Assembly: GCA_015499985.1 (NCBI GenBank)
Contig: JAAAUF010000302.1
Span: forward strand, 1-41,400
Direction: 5' to 3'
Length of the DNA: 41,400 nucleotides
Source: Haplosporangium gracile
Lineage: Eukaryota > Mortierellomycota > Mortierellomycetes > Mortierellales > Mortierellaceae
Under the pieces are notes generated by a model, which saw only the letters and a program-made list of their open reading frames with translations, ran no database searches and was not told the DNA's origin. Made by a program: the position numbers and the translations under genes. This document shows, piece by piece, positions 11,483-21,400 of this stretch; the first letter of the stretch is position 1, and every line of letters begins with the position of its first letter.

Positions 11483-13852
11483 CGTGGGCTAAGCGTTAAG
11501 TTGTTTTTTTCCGAAGAGAAGGAATGATGTTGTCGTGGTTATTTGTGTCTGTCTGTCGGTCGGTCGAGTGTTATTCCCTCGGTGGGTATGAGTGTCTGTC
11601 TGTCCGTGGTGAAAGCGAGACGAGTGATGAGGGAAGGAGGGATGTGTCGACAGAAGAGCGTTGAATAATATTAGGTGCCTGGGAGGAGTGAGAAGAGTGA
11701 ACAAATAAAACAACAATTTCAGACTTGAGCTGAACCGCGCGGAAGTTCCTGTGACTGCAGTTTTGTTTACTTTTTGCCGATCAAAACGCGTTACATTCTG
11801 TTGTCTCTTTTTTCTCGCCGACCTTCTGTTTGCACTGATCATACCGCCTAGATACATGAACTTATACACCGTATACTTTAATGCAAATGTCTATTTTATT
11901 TCTTAAAAGTATCGTTTTATTGTGTTAGTAGTTCCATGTGTAAACAATTCAAATGGACTAAATCGTCTGTATTCACCTAGGAACGTCTCCTAGGGAAGAC
12001 AAGAACAATTCATTACTAACTGAGCAGTCGATCGTCAGGATAACCATTTACAACACATTTCACGCTAGTCTTCCGAAGAATTTTGAATTCTTTCCCACCT
12101 CCACTTTTTGTTCCACTCACCAGCCACCTTTACCTCCACAGTCGATTCTATTTCCCCAGCTAACCCTAAGGATAGAAAAGGGAACATGTTCAATGGCCGG
12201 GATAGGGAACAGTGGTGGAGAAGGCGATTAACGACGCAAACTAAAAAGTCAAAATGGCGGAGGCGGCACAGGATAGGAAAGTTTCATTGCGGATGCACTT
12301 TTGTAATAAGAAACGCGGGGGACAAAGTCAAGACAAGACAAGATCGGCGCTTGTTCCTGTGTGCCAATTGAAATATTGTACTCCCCCGAATGCCAGCCAG
12401 CTCCGATAATATTCGTTCAAGTGCAATTGCAATGGGAGGCGATGGTAGTTGTGTGGGGTGTTAGGTGAGCCACGGGATAGGATAAACAGGTTCTAACCGG
12501 AACAAGGGAGCCAGTTGACACTATGTCCCCATTCGTAGAAAAAACTTTGTTCATTGGGCCGCAATAGGAACTCACAACGAGGTGGGGAAGAAGAGAAGAA
12601 CCAGATGAGATGAAGAAAGAAGGGAGAGCGAAATAAAAAAAAGAGGTGTGGTAATGCGGGGTAAAGTACCGAAAGATGCACCCACTCTCTCAGTCCCTCT
12701 GAGCGTTAATTCGGTGCGTTTGTTGAAGGTTTACGTTATGAACAAAAATGGGTTCGGACGAAAAAGAACCAAAAAAAAGAGGTGAGCCTTGACCCCGCCT
12801 CTGCGGAAGGAAAGGGCACGAGGGAAGGACACTGGAGAAGAGGGAAAAGGTGGGGTAGTGGATGTATCCACTCGACGAAAGAATAGGAGAGAAAGGTCTA
12901 TTGGGATGTGCTGCTAGACATGTTGTTTTTTCTCTCCTTCGCATACGGAGCACAGGACGCTGCTAGCGATTGACATGCTGACCTTGATGGAAGGTGCGTT
13001 TCAGACGGATAGAAAAATGACGAGGGAAGTAAATAGAAGTAGATTCAGGTTTACAATTGAGCGTAGCTCCGGACGACACTTGTTCAACGTTCACTTGTTA
13101 ACCTCGCCCGGTTTATCAAGCCAACTATGCGATGGTGGCCAATGTTCGAGCAGGAGGATAGTAGTAATATGTGACCCTCTCCTATACCCAAACATACCAA
13201 TTGCCTGTAAGTAGCCCCTAAGCAATGGCTAAAGGGCAAGGAAGCTATAGAGTGTAATGACATCGTTCAGGGCGTTAGAAATCTTTTTTGATGAATGAAA
13301 GAAAAAGAAGCAGCAAACCAGGAAATAATCGAGACATCGATATAACTCATGTACCCAGTTTTTCTGCGGGGGGTTTCTTTCTTCGTTCGTTCTTTCTTGT
13401 TTGTTCTGTTGAAGTATACTGAGTGTGTACAGAGTGCAGCTGTGATAGGATGTGCCCGTTCCTGCGATCGATAAAAAAAATGTCGGAGGTCATTGTTATC
13501 CACGGCTGTCTGTCTCCAATTGCGGAGAAAGGTAAATGAAAAGGGAGAGGGAAGGAAACATCACACGTACAGCAGAGTGAGTGAGCAAAGGCAAAAATGA
13601 GAAGGGGAGCATTCATGATAACAGCACTGATTGGCGATGACCCACAATTGTTTGTCTTTCTTTCCCTTGCATTTTTCACAATTCAATTCAATCGAGAATA
13701 ATAACAATAATGCCTTCGTTCTCTTTGCTTCGATTCGCTAACAGGCTCCAGGCCAGAAGTACTACCCTCCCTGTGCTTGCTGTTGTCCAGGGCGTGATGT
13801 CGTCAACTGCAACGTCGACAAATGGGCGATCAACTTTTTGTCATTCAAACAC
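11483..13852. other. Intergenic between divergent genes
   Basis: About 2.4 kb between the minus-strand TopBP1-like gene and the plus-strand guanine deaminase. It contains Mlu-type and poly-pyrimidine stretches and short frames without domain content. I found no tRNA, no splice-linked exons and no repeat element with terminal repeats. It presumably carries both promoters. Confidence 0.5.
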
Positions 13853-13859
13853 TATAAAA
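13853..13859 (+). promoter_or_regulatory. TATA box of guanine deaminase
   Basis: TATAAAA lies 160 bases upstream of the ATG at 14013, followed by a C/T-rich leader typical of fungal 5' ends. It decides the start: an in-frame ATG at 13710 lies upstream of this box and is unlikely to be translated. Confidence 0.7.
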
Positions 13860-14012
13860 GGACCGCAATCCTGCCTCTCATTCTTTTCTCATCGCCCTTC
13901 ACTCCTTCCACTCCCTTGCGGCTCCTCCACACAACGTTCCTACTCTTCCACTCCTCTTCCATTACCCATTCCCTCTTCCATTCCCACTCCTTCATTCACA
14001 AAGAGAACAACA

Positions 14013-15985
14013 ATGAAGACTTTTGCTTCTACCATCTCCAAGGTCTTCTACGGAACCCTTATCCACTCGGTCTCTATCAAGGAGATTGAGTACATCCTCC
14101 AGGGTCTCCTCTTCATCGATACCCAGGGCAAGATCGCTAAAATCGTCAAGAATGTCTCCCAAGACCAGCTCGATGCTGCCCTCGAGGGTGTTAGCGGTGA
14201 CAAGGTAAATTAAACAATTTTTTAATTGTACATCCTTGCGCTCTGTCTTACTGTTTTGTCCCTGCAGCAGCAACTGTAGCAGCAGCAACAATCCTCTCCA
14301 CTCCTTTTTGTCCCGCTTTACTTTCACTGTTCATTATTCAAGGGCCCTTGTACCCTCCACTCCATATCATAATTGATCTTCCTTTCCCCTCACTTCTTTC
14401 GCCCGCAGTCCTGTCTTCACCAGTAATATGTGAAGGTGGCCCCAGGAAGAAAAAAAATGAAAGAAAAGTAAAGAATGAACACACAGACACAGACACAGAC
14501 ACACAAATACAGACACAAACAACAAGAAAGAGGGTGGAACACTACCTGTGAGCATGAACCCTATTTCACCCGCCAACTGGATACTTTCTTCCGACCCCTC
14601 TCCCTCTCTATCTCATCCCCTGATCAGTTTTGGTATCATCATTGTTATCAACATGTTTGTGTTCCTGAAATATCTCTCGCTTTGCCACCAATCTTTACTT
14701 CCATTTAGCTCGTCCGCTTGACCGCTGACCAGTTCGTCATCCCCGGATTCGTCGACACCCACATCGTAAGCGTCTTCTTCTCTTCTTCATTTTCACATTG
14801 GCAGTAGCACTGTTCCATATGTTCGATCTTATGTGTCTAACGCAACTCTACTTTTCTCTAATCATCTAATAATAGCATGCTCCTCAGTACGCTTTCTGCG
14901 GAAACGGACATGACCTGCCTTTGCTCGAGTGGCTCGACACCTACACCTTCCCCGCCGAGTCCCGCTTCGCCGACAAGGACTATGCCCGCCGCCTCTACAC
15001 CAAATCCGTCGCCCGCTCGCTCCGCAACGGCACCACCGCTGCCTGCTGGTACGCCACCATCCACCTCGAGGCCTGCAAGGAGCTCGTCCAGGTCATCCAG
15101 GAGCAAGGTCAGCGTGCTTACGTCGGTAAAGTCAACATGAACCAGAACTCACCCGACTTTTTGGTCGAGACCACCGAGTCCTCTGTTCGTGATACCCGTG
15201 CCTTTATCGAGTACGTCAAGGATGTCAATGCCAAGGTTGACCACAAGCCCCTTGTCACTCCTATCGTCACTCCTCGCTTTGCCATCTCCTGCACCTCGGA
15301 CCTCTTGACCGAGTTGGGCAAATTGGCCGAGGAGTACCAGTTGCCTATTCAGTCGCATCTCTGTGAGAACATGAATGAGATTGGGTTCACCATGTCGCTC
15401 TTCCCCGAGTCCGTCAACTACACCGCCGTCTATGCCGATCACGGTCTCTTGAACGACCGCACTGTCATGGCTCATTGTGTCCACATGAAGGACGAGGAGC
15501 TCGACTTGGTCAAGGAGAAGGAGGCCGGTATCTCCCACTGCGCCAACTCAAACTTCAACCTTAAGTCTGGCATCGCCAACGTCCGCAAGATGCTTAACAA
15601 GGAGATCAAGGTCGGTCTCGGTACCGATGTCGCCGGTGGTTACACTCCTTCGATCCTCGAGGCCCTCCGTGCCTCCCGCACCGCCTCGGTCGCCCTCGAC
15701 ATGGAATCCTCCTTGGTTGTCGCTGAGCTCTTCTACCTCGCCACTGTCGGTGGTGCCCGCGTCATGGGCTTGGAGGACACTATCGGAAACTTTAAGGTCG
15801 GCAAGGAGTTTGATGCTATCTTGGTCAACGCCTCGTCCGACAACTCCCCCGTCGATATCCATGACCACGACACCGTTGAGACTTCCTTCGAGAAGTACCT
15901 CTTTGTCGGTGACGACCGTAACCACGAGAAGATCTTTGTCCAGGGCAAGGAGGTCCGCCTCCCCGGCACCGCCTCTCACAAGTAA
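14013..15985 (+). CDS. GUD1: Guanine deaminase (guanine aminohydrolase)
   Basis: Three exons, 14013-14204, 14709-14765 and 14876-15985, all phase 0, give 452 residues. It converts guanine to xanthine and ammonia in purine salvage and nitrogen recovery, in the cytosol. It belongs to the amidohydrolase superfamily. The metal-binding His pair is in PGFVDTHIHAPQY (H82, H84), with further ligands at H244 (SHLCEN), H283 (AHCVHM) and D334 (GTDVAGG). Family hallmarks TPRF (R216) and SHCANSN are intact, and length matches the family. The second intron falls between THI and HAPQ and so splits the metal motif. The first intron is long (504 bases). Third codon positions are strongly C-biased in exon 3, which suggests high expression. 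The ATG is the first one downstream of the TATA box. Confidence 0.96.
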
Positions 15986-16435
15986 TCGACTCTTCTTCTT
16001 CTTCTTCTAACGTTCTCCTCTTTATGAAGGAGTCGCTTTTTTATGTTTGATTGAGAAGTGTTCTGGAGGTGTTATTGATTTTTTTTTACGACGGAAAGTT
16101 GGGAAACGCACAAAACACACCTTCCTTCCTGTCTTTTTACATAGTTTTTATGAAAATATGTGCTGCAGTTTTTTTTAGTTATTTCTTTTCTTTTTATTTT
16201 ACTTCTTTTTACTTCTTTTTGTTCATCTGGACAAAACATACCCGCTCTGAATGGGCAACAAAGAATTAAGAGAAGAGGAAGGAAAGAGAAGAGTGATGCT
16301 GAGAGAAACCAAGACGAAAGTGTTTAGAAAAACCCACCCTGTACTAGTTTTTGTAATATATAAATTTTAAAATTTGAAAAAAAAACCTCCTCGTCTCATT
16401 GATTTAATATGCTAGTTTTTATTCAAAGTTGACTC
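15986..16435. other. Convergent 3' intergenic region
   Basis: A 450-base AT-rich spacer between the convergent guanine deaminase and RhoGAP genes. It should carry both 3' untranslated regions and poly(A) sites. No gene is seen. Confidence 0.6.
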
Positions 16436-18440
16436 TTAAAAAACTTCATCATAATGCTCAATCATCACCTTAACAACAGTACCCAAAGTCAAGGCACCGT
16501 CAACAAGCGCATCCTTATCGCGGTGACCAACGGTCGAGAGCGCAATCTCCTGCATCACATCCTCATGCCGCACCATATTGGGCGACATGACCACAGCCAG
16601 GTTATGCGGCGTCATCAGGTTCGACTCGTGTCTATCCGCCACCAGCTTCAACAACCTAAACACCTCCATCATCAGAATCAGGTTGTCGTGTGTCACTTTT
16701 GTCACGACCTCGGACCGAATGAATTCTGTCACCGTCTTTTGATTTTCCCCACGCTTCTGCTGCTGTAAGAGGCTGTAGAGATCAACGGGGAAGATGGGTT
16801 GGGGAAGCTCGCGCAGAAAGAGTTTGAGCAGCACCGCAGAAATATGGATGTCGTATTCGGTCAGGTTGACGGGGTTACCGCGGTCATATGCGGCACGAAC
16901 CTGCTTCAGCATGGCGGAACTGGGGCTGCGACGGAAGAGGCCCTCGACATAGAGTCCGTTCTCGATTAGGTTCCTGATACAGTCCTGAATGAATTTGGGA
17001 AGACCCTTTTCGCCGTTGGGTCCCATCAGACGTTCCAAAGGTGCACCGAAGACTCTGTGTGCGTGATCCTGTTGGTTGTCCGGAAGTGTAATCGTATCCT
17101 CGAACTTGAGATTATGTCTAATGATATGTAATGTGTTAAGTTCTGGGTCTTGGTACTGGCACCACATAACGCTTTGCTTGCCTGATAAATCAATCGTCGC
17201 TCTTACTGGTATACTGCGGCGGGGATATTGATCTGGTTGAGAGGCACGACCCTGGCGAGGTGAGAGAGATTGTCGATATAATGGACCTTGGCACCAAACT
17301 TGGGACTAATTAATTCACGACGCACGACGATATCATTGTCAGTTTAAACTTCCGCCTCAATGCATCTCAAACGTGATGTGCAGAACGCAATGTTTCGATG
17401 AAGACGTCCTTCCTAGCATACCTGATGACGGCGTTCATAGTTCCGAGGATAAGCCGTGGCCATGTCGAAGGGTGGACAATATACAACGCCTTGAGATTCT
17501 TCTTGTATCTAGGTTCACCAAATCCACAGCAAAAACAGAAACAGGTTAGAATAAGCTTTCACAAAGTAAAAAGAAAAACAATTGACCAGCCCCGCGGAGG
17601 CTATGCTCCAATGGCAATAGATGGCGTCTTTTGATGAAAAACCTTGCCTGCGGTTGAGACTGCGATAGGCCTTGAAGAGCCAACCCCATCCTGGACGGTA
17701 CAGTGCTCCTCCAGAAAACATGACGACGGTATAATCGTTCTCAACGAATTGTTCCAGCTGGGCCAACACGACTCTATTCGAGAGGTAACCATCCGAAAAG
17801 GAAAATGTTAGTCGATATACCCTACAGCTTCCCTCCTCATGTCAACCAGCCAATTCCTGGCTCCAGGGGTCACGACGGATTGATTTTGTTGTCAGCTATA
17901 GAAAATTTGCTTAACAAAATACTCATAATTGACAAGGTCTAACCAAATATATCAATCCGTCGTGGCCCCTGCCTGGCTCTCGTCTCAAAAAAATATTGAT
18001 CGAATATCTAAATTTGAATAAAGAATGGCCGCAAATGTAAAAAATAAGGCAAAACTTGCCTGAGAATGGTGTCGTAGTCGACTTTGGATGGGTCGGGGAG
18101 ATTGCAAGCACAGAGGATGACCATGGGTCGACTCTCGTGGTCCACGCCTATTTACATAATATATGTTCCAATTGAATAAAAAAGGTGCTTCCATGTTAGT
18201 GGTCCGAGCATTATTCTTTTCCTGTCCTTGATGATGATGGCGGTAATAATAACCGATGTTGTGTGTCGAGAGAAAGACGAACGAGGAGTGATATTTGCGT
18301 TATGCTGTCACAAGCTCAAAGTGAAGGTTGTCCTTTGTCGCCTTTCTTCCCAGTGGTCCGTGTATGTGTGTGCGGCCGAGAGTGTCCTGTGAAGAGCGCA
18401 ACTTGCCTGCGCGGTAAATGATGTTGTCGCTTGATGCCAT
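16436..18440 (-). CDS. Cdc42GAP-type RhoGAP with Sec14-like domain
   Basis: Six exons: 18440-18407, 18147-18060, 17773-17648, 17508-17422, 17305-17207 and 17117-16436, giving 371 residues. Residues about 5-140 form a CRAL-TRIO/Sec14-like (BCH-type) module (YRAGVDHESRPMVILCACNL, FVENDYTVVMF, RRYKKNLKALYIVHPS). Residues about 167-365 are a RhoGAP domain with the Arg finger in EGLFRRSP (R207) and the conserved LKLFLRELPQPIFP and NLAVVMSPN motifs. The architecture matches ARHGAP1/p50RhoGAP. The protein stimulates GTP hydrolysis by Rho/Cdc42-type GTPases, and the Sec14 module may bind lipid or regulate the GAP. Introns 1-3 have GC donors (CAG followed by GCAAG), introns 4-5 are GT-AG. Intron 2 contains a hAT-type MITE. 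The gene is divergent from the CENP-Q-like gene with 485 bases between starts. Confidence 0.93.
17856..17979. mobile_element. hAT-type MITE with 8-bp target duplication
   Basis: A 108-bp element at 17864-17971 has 21-bp terminal inverted repeats (17864-17884 and 17951-17971) that differ at one base. They begin CAGGGG and share CACGACGGATTGAT. It is flanked by a perfect 8-bp direct repeat, CCTGGCTC (17856-17863 and 17972-17979). An 8-bp duplication and a CAGGG-type end are features of the hAT transposon superfamily. The interior (66 bp) is AT-rich, has no coding capacity and contains a weaker inner inverted repeat (TTGTCA with TGACAA). It lies in intron 2 of the RhoGAP gene. Only one copy is in this window, so the family is not proven. 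Confidence 0.8.
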
Positions 18441-18925
18441 TGAGCGTTGTTAATATTGTTATTGTTGGCTGATGTGAAAAAGGTGATGATGAAAAGAAGA
18501 GTAAAATAAAAAAAAAAGAGTAGCGTAAGGCGAATTGATAGAAGTAGGGTAAGAGTATGAAACGGACAGAGGAGCGAGGGGATAAGATTCGAGTGGTGGC
18601 TTGCATTACATTAGACTCTCTCTAATTCTCCGCCTGACAGCCGCAGTGTGCCACCGACAGACAGACAGACAAACTCTTTTTTCCTCGATCCTTATTTTCT
18701 CCCTCTTCAACCTTCACTCTCTCTCTGCCGGTCTCAATCACCCCTTGGTCAGCCAGCACGCACGTCAGTCATTCGGGATCACCTTAGCACACACGCACAC
18801 ACGCACACACGCTACGCAGGACACGGGAGAAACAGCAGCTGAAAAACAATCAAGCGGAGCGCACACAAACTCAGGACCCATCAGGAACATAGGGAGAACA
18901 AAACGGCACACCACAAGACAACACC
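18441..18925. promoter_or_regulatory. Shared divergent promoter of RhoGAP and CENP-Q-like genes
   Basis: A 485-base gap separates the two start codons, which are transcribed away from each other. It is pyrimidine-rich on the side of the plus-strand gene and includes a GACA repeat near 18656 and a CA/GC-rich stretch at 18787-18820. I see no canonical TATA box for either gene. A shared promoter is inferred from geometry only. Confidence 0.5.
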
Positions 18926-20978
18926 ATGGTATGCACCACAACGTTCCTCTTACCCTCATGGCACTCGGACCGAAAGAAAAAGAAAAAAGGATCACGTCGT
19001 CGTCATGACGATACCACCGGAAAGCGCTGCCACTCTGACGCAATCCGCCCCATGTTTTGTTTTGTTTCTTACTTTGTGATGTCGAGTAGGCAAAACACTC
19101 CAAAAGGGCTGTCTCGTTCGCAAAGGGCGGCAAGACCACCAGCGCCGGCGGCGGCAGCAAAAAAGCTATCAGGACTAAATCGTCATCAAGTACCAAAAAT
19201 TCATCAAAAAGTTCCAGGGCCAACGATAGCGACAGTGACTCGACCTCCCGGAAACGAACTTCTTCGTCGAGCTCTTCGAAGCCAAGGCCAGAACCTTCCA
19301 AGAGTAGCAGCAACAGCAACAGTGGCAGCACCAGCAAGTCGCATACACGCGCTTCGGGATCGTCATCATCCTCAAAAGCGACAGCGGCAGGATCGTCGTC
19401 GTCGTCTTCTAGAGCGCAGAGGAAAGAGGACCGTCGTCGCGTATTATCGGACGAGGAGAACAGCCAGGACGAAAGCGGAGAAGAGTCGAACTCGGACGAT
19501 GAGGACCCAGACCGACAGTTGGGATTGAGACCTACCCTGCGCGTTGTCTCCAGGGCCACTGTCAGAAAAACATGGAAGCCTGTCACTACCAGGACTCGAA
19601 CACATATCCAAAACCTCGTCGCAGGACTCTTCCCGTAAGTTGCAAAATCGTTAATGTTTTGAGTACATTGACTTTGTTCGAATTGTATGACATTGTTAGA
19701 GATGAAGGGTCGAACGTGGATAATAACCTGTTACACATTTTACCTTCTACAATATAGTGCTGCGATTACACAGGCGCGAGGAGAGAAACGGAAGATTGAG
19801 ATGCAGGCAGGACTGAACCGCCTTATGCAAAAGTACGTATTGTGAACACGCGACACACAGAAGGGCGAATGAGCGTAGATTGGATTCACCATGGATACTC
19901 TCACCGACGACTCACCAACAAACAACTCGATTATTTTGTTGTAGGTTGAATGACACTCTGAGTGAACTCCAAGTGCCACAGTCCCAAGCAAAACCCAATT
20001 ATGCGCAATTGTCAGTGCGCAATGTAAGTTAACATTAAAAAGCACTTTATGAAATCGCGGAAAATTACCTTAGGTGCGCTACTTACTTTTTATCTTTTCA
20101 TTTTGCTGGAGATAGAGAGAGTTGGAGGCAACGCTTGTGCCTGACTTGGAGCACATTCGCGACCTGGAACTTCGCCTTGAGCAGGAGGAAATGTAACGAA
20201 CGCACTGTATCTCTCTTTTTTATTTTGTCGTCTTGCAATCTCTTCATGTGTTTGCCTCTTAACGTGTTTAACTGACAATCATGTCGCGTTTATTGTGCTT
20301 TTCGCCTGTCTTATTAGACTGGCAGAACAGGATGAAGAGGCCTTGCAAGAATTCAAGGCAAAGAAACGGGCACTGAACAAAAGGACAGAATACTTGCAGA
20401 AGACGAATTTGCACCTCCATCTTCAAGGCGAGGATCTGTCGGAGATTATGGAGTCTCTCTGCCACGCCAAGGGCGACTATAGCCATCTATCTGTGGCCGA
20501 CCAACGGTTGATGAATATGATGCCGTTATCGCGCCATGAGGACTTTGCAGGTGCAGAAGTGCGCGAGTCGTTGTACAACGTAAGAGATACCTGCCTTTCA
20601 GCCGTGCGCTATTTCATCTCTAGTTTCGACTTTTATTGCATTATGCGCATTCATTCTCTCAAGGTTGCAACGCACACATACCATGTACTTTTTTATTTGT
20701 AACTAACCTAATGCACTTTCTCTCTCTCCCTATTTTGACACTTTGCAACGTAGCCTGATCAAGATGTGAGCATCAACAAGGTGTCGAAGCGTTTGGGAAG
20801 TCGGTTGAGTGCCATTGAGCGACACAGTGAGGGCCTGGACCCGTTGATGCAATTGGTCGCTGCAGCCAGGGATAAGGTCACGGAATTTTCTCGTACCATT
20901 CCTTCCACCACCGCCTCCTCCTCCACCAACACATCCTCCCGGCCTACGCCCGCCTCACGTCCTCGTTCATACATTTGA
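18926..20978 (+). CDS. CENP-Q-like inner kinetochore protein
   Basis: Seven exons: 18926-18928, 19090-19634, 19758-19832, 19945-20023, 20116-20192, 20318-20579 and 20754-20978, giving 421 residues. The first coding exon holds only the ATG; the protein starts MAKHSKRAVSFAKGG. Residues about 20-150 are a disordered Ser-rich and charged tail. A segment near 160-182 (TVRKTWKPVTTRTRTHIQNL) and the following coiled-coil (about 185-320, rich in Glu, Lys, Leu) resemble the CENP-Q family, a partner of CENP-U in the COMA part of the inner kinetochore. The C-terminus is Ser/Thr/Pro-rich. Okp1-like function at centromeres is inferred from this resemblance. Another nuclear coiled-coil protein is the alternative. 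All introns are GT-AG. Confidence 0.65.
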
Positions 20979-21400
20979 GAAACAACATATTTCTTTGTTT
21001 TTTTGTCTTCATTCTTTGTACATGTACCTTTTGCGCTACCAATATACCCTCAGCCCATCATTCCCGTGAATGATGAACGCCTTTCCGAGTCGAAGATTGT
21101 TTGTTTTTTCGCTTCCCCCCCCCCCCCCCCTCATATCTTTTTTGGCGTTTTCGAACACAAGTAATAAAGTGAACTGCATGTTTGCATTTTCATTTGGTTG
21201 ATGGTACATGGTTAAGGGTTTTATACATCTACATAGAGAATAGTGTGGTAAGGATGGGAGGAAAGAGGTGGTTATGAATGGTATCTGAATATTTTGTGTG
21301 CTTGTGGATGGATGTGTGGGTGGAATGCTACTTGGGGTGTTGTGGTTATCATTACTATTATTAAGAAAGAAGAAACAAAAAGGCGCCTGAACCCTTGTAT
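20979..21400. other. Convergent 3' intergenic region with poly(C) tract
   Basis: Spacer between the CENP-Q-like gene and the convergent seven-helix membrane protein gene. It contains a run of 16 C at 21115-21130 and an AATAAA at 21163-21168 that may serve as poly(A) signal of the plus-strand gene. No gene is seen. Confidence 0.6.

Noticed and set aside
13710..14012. Upstream extension of guanine deaminase by 101 codons
   Set aside because: The ATG at 13710 lies upstream of the TATA box at 13853, and the added sequence is not like the enzyme family. A mitochondrial-targeted isoform is possible but unsupported.
14681..14689. TTTGCCACC, the reverse of the yeast Rpn4 (PACE) site
   Set aside because: It lies in an intron of guanine deaminase, far from any proteasome gene; most likely chance.
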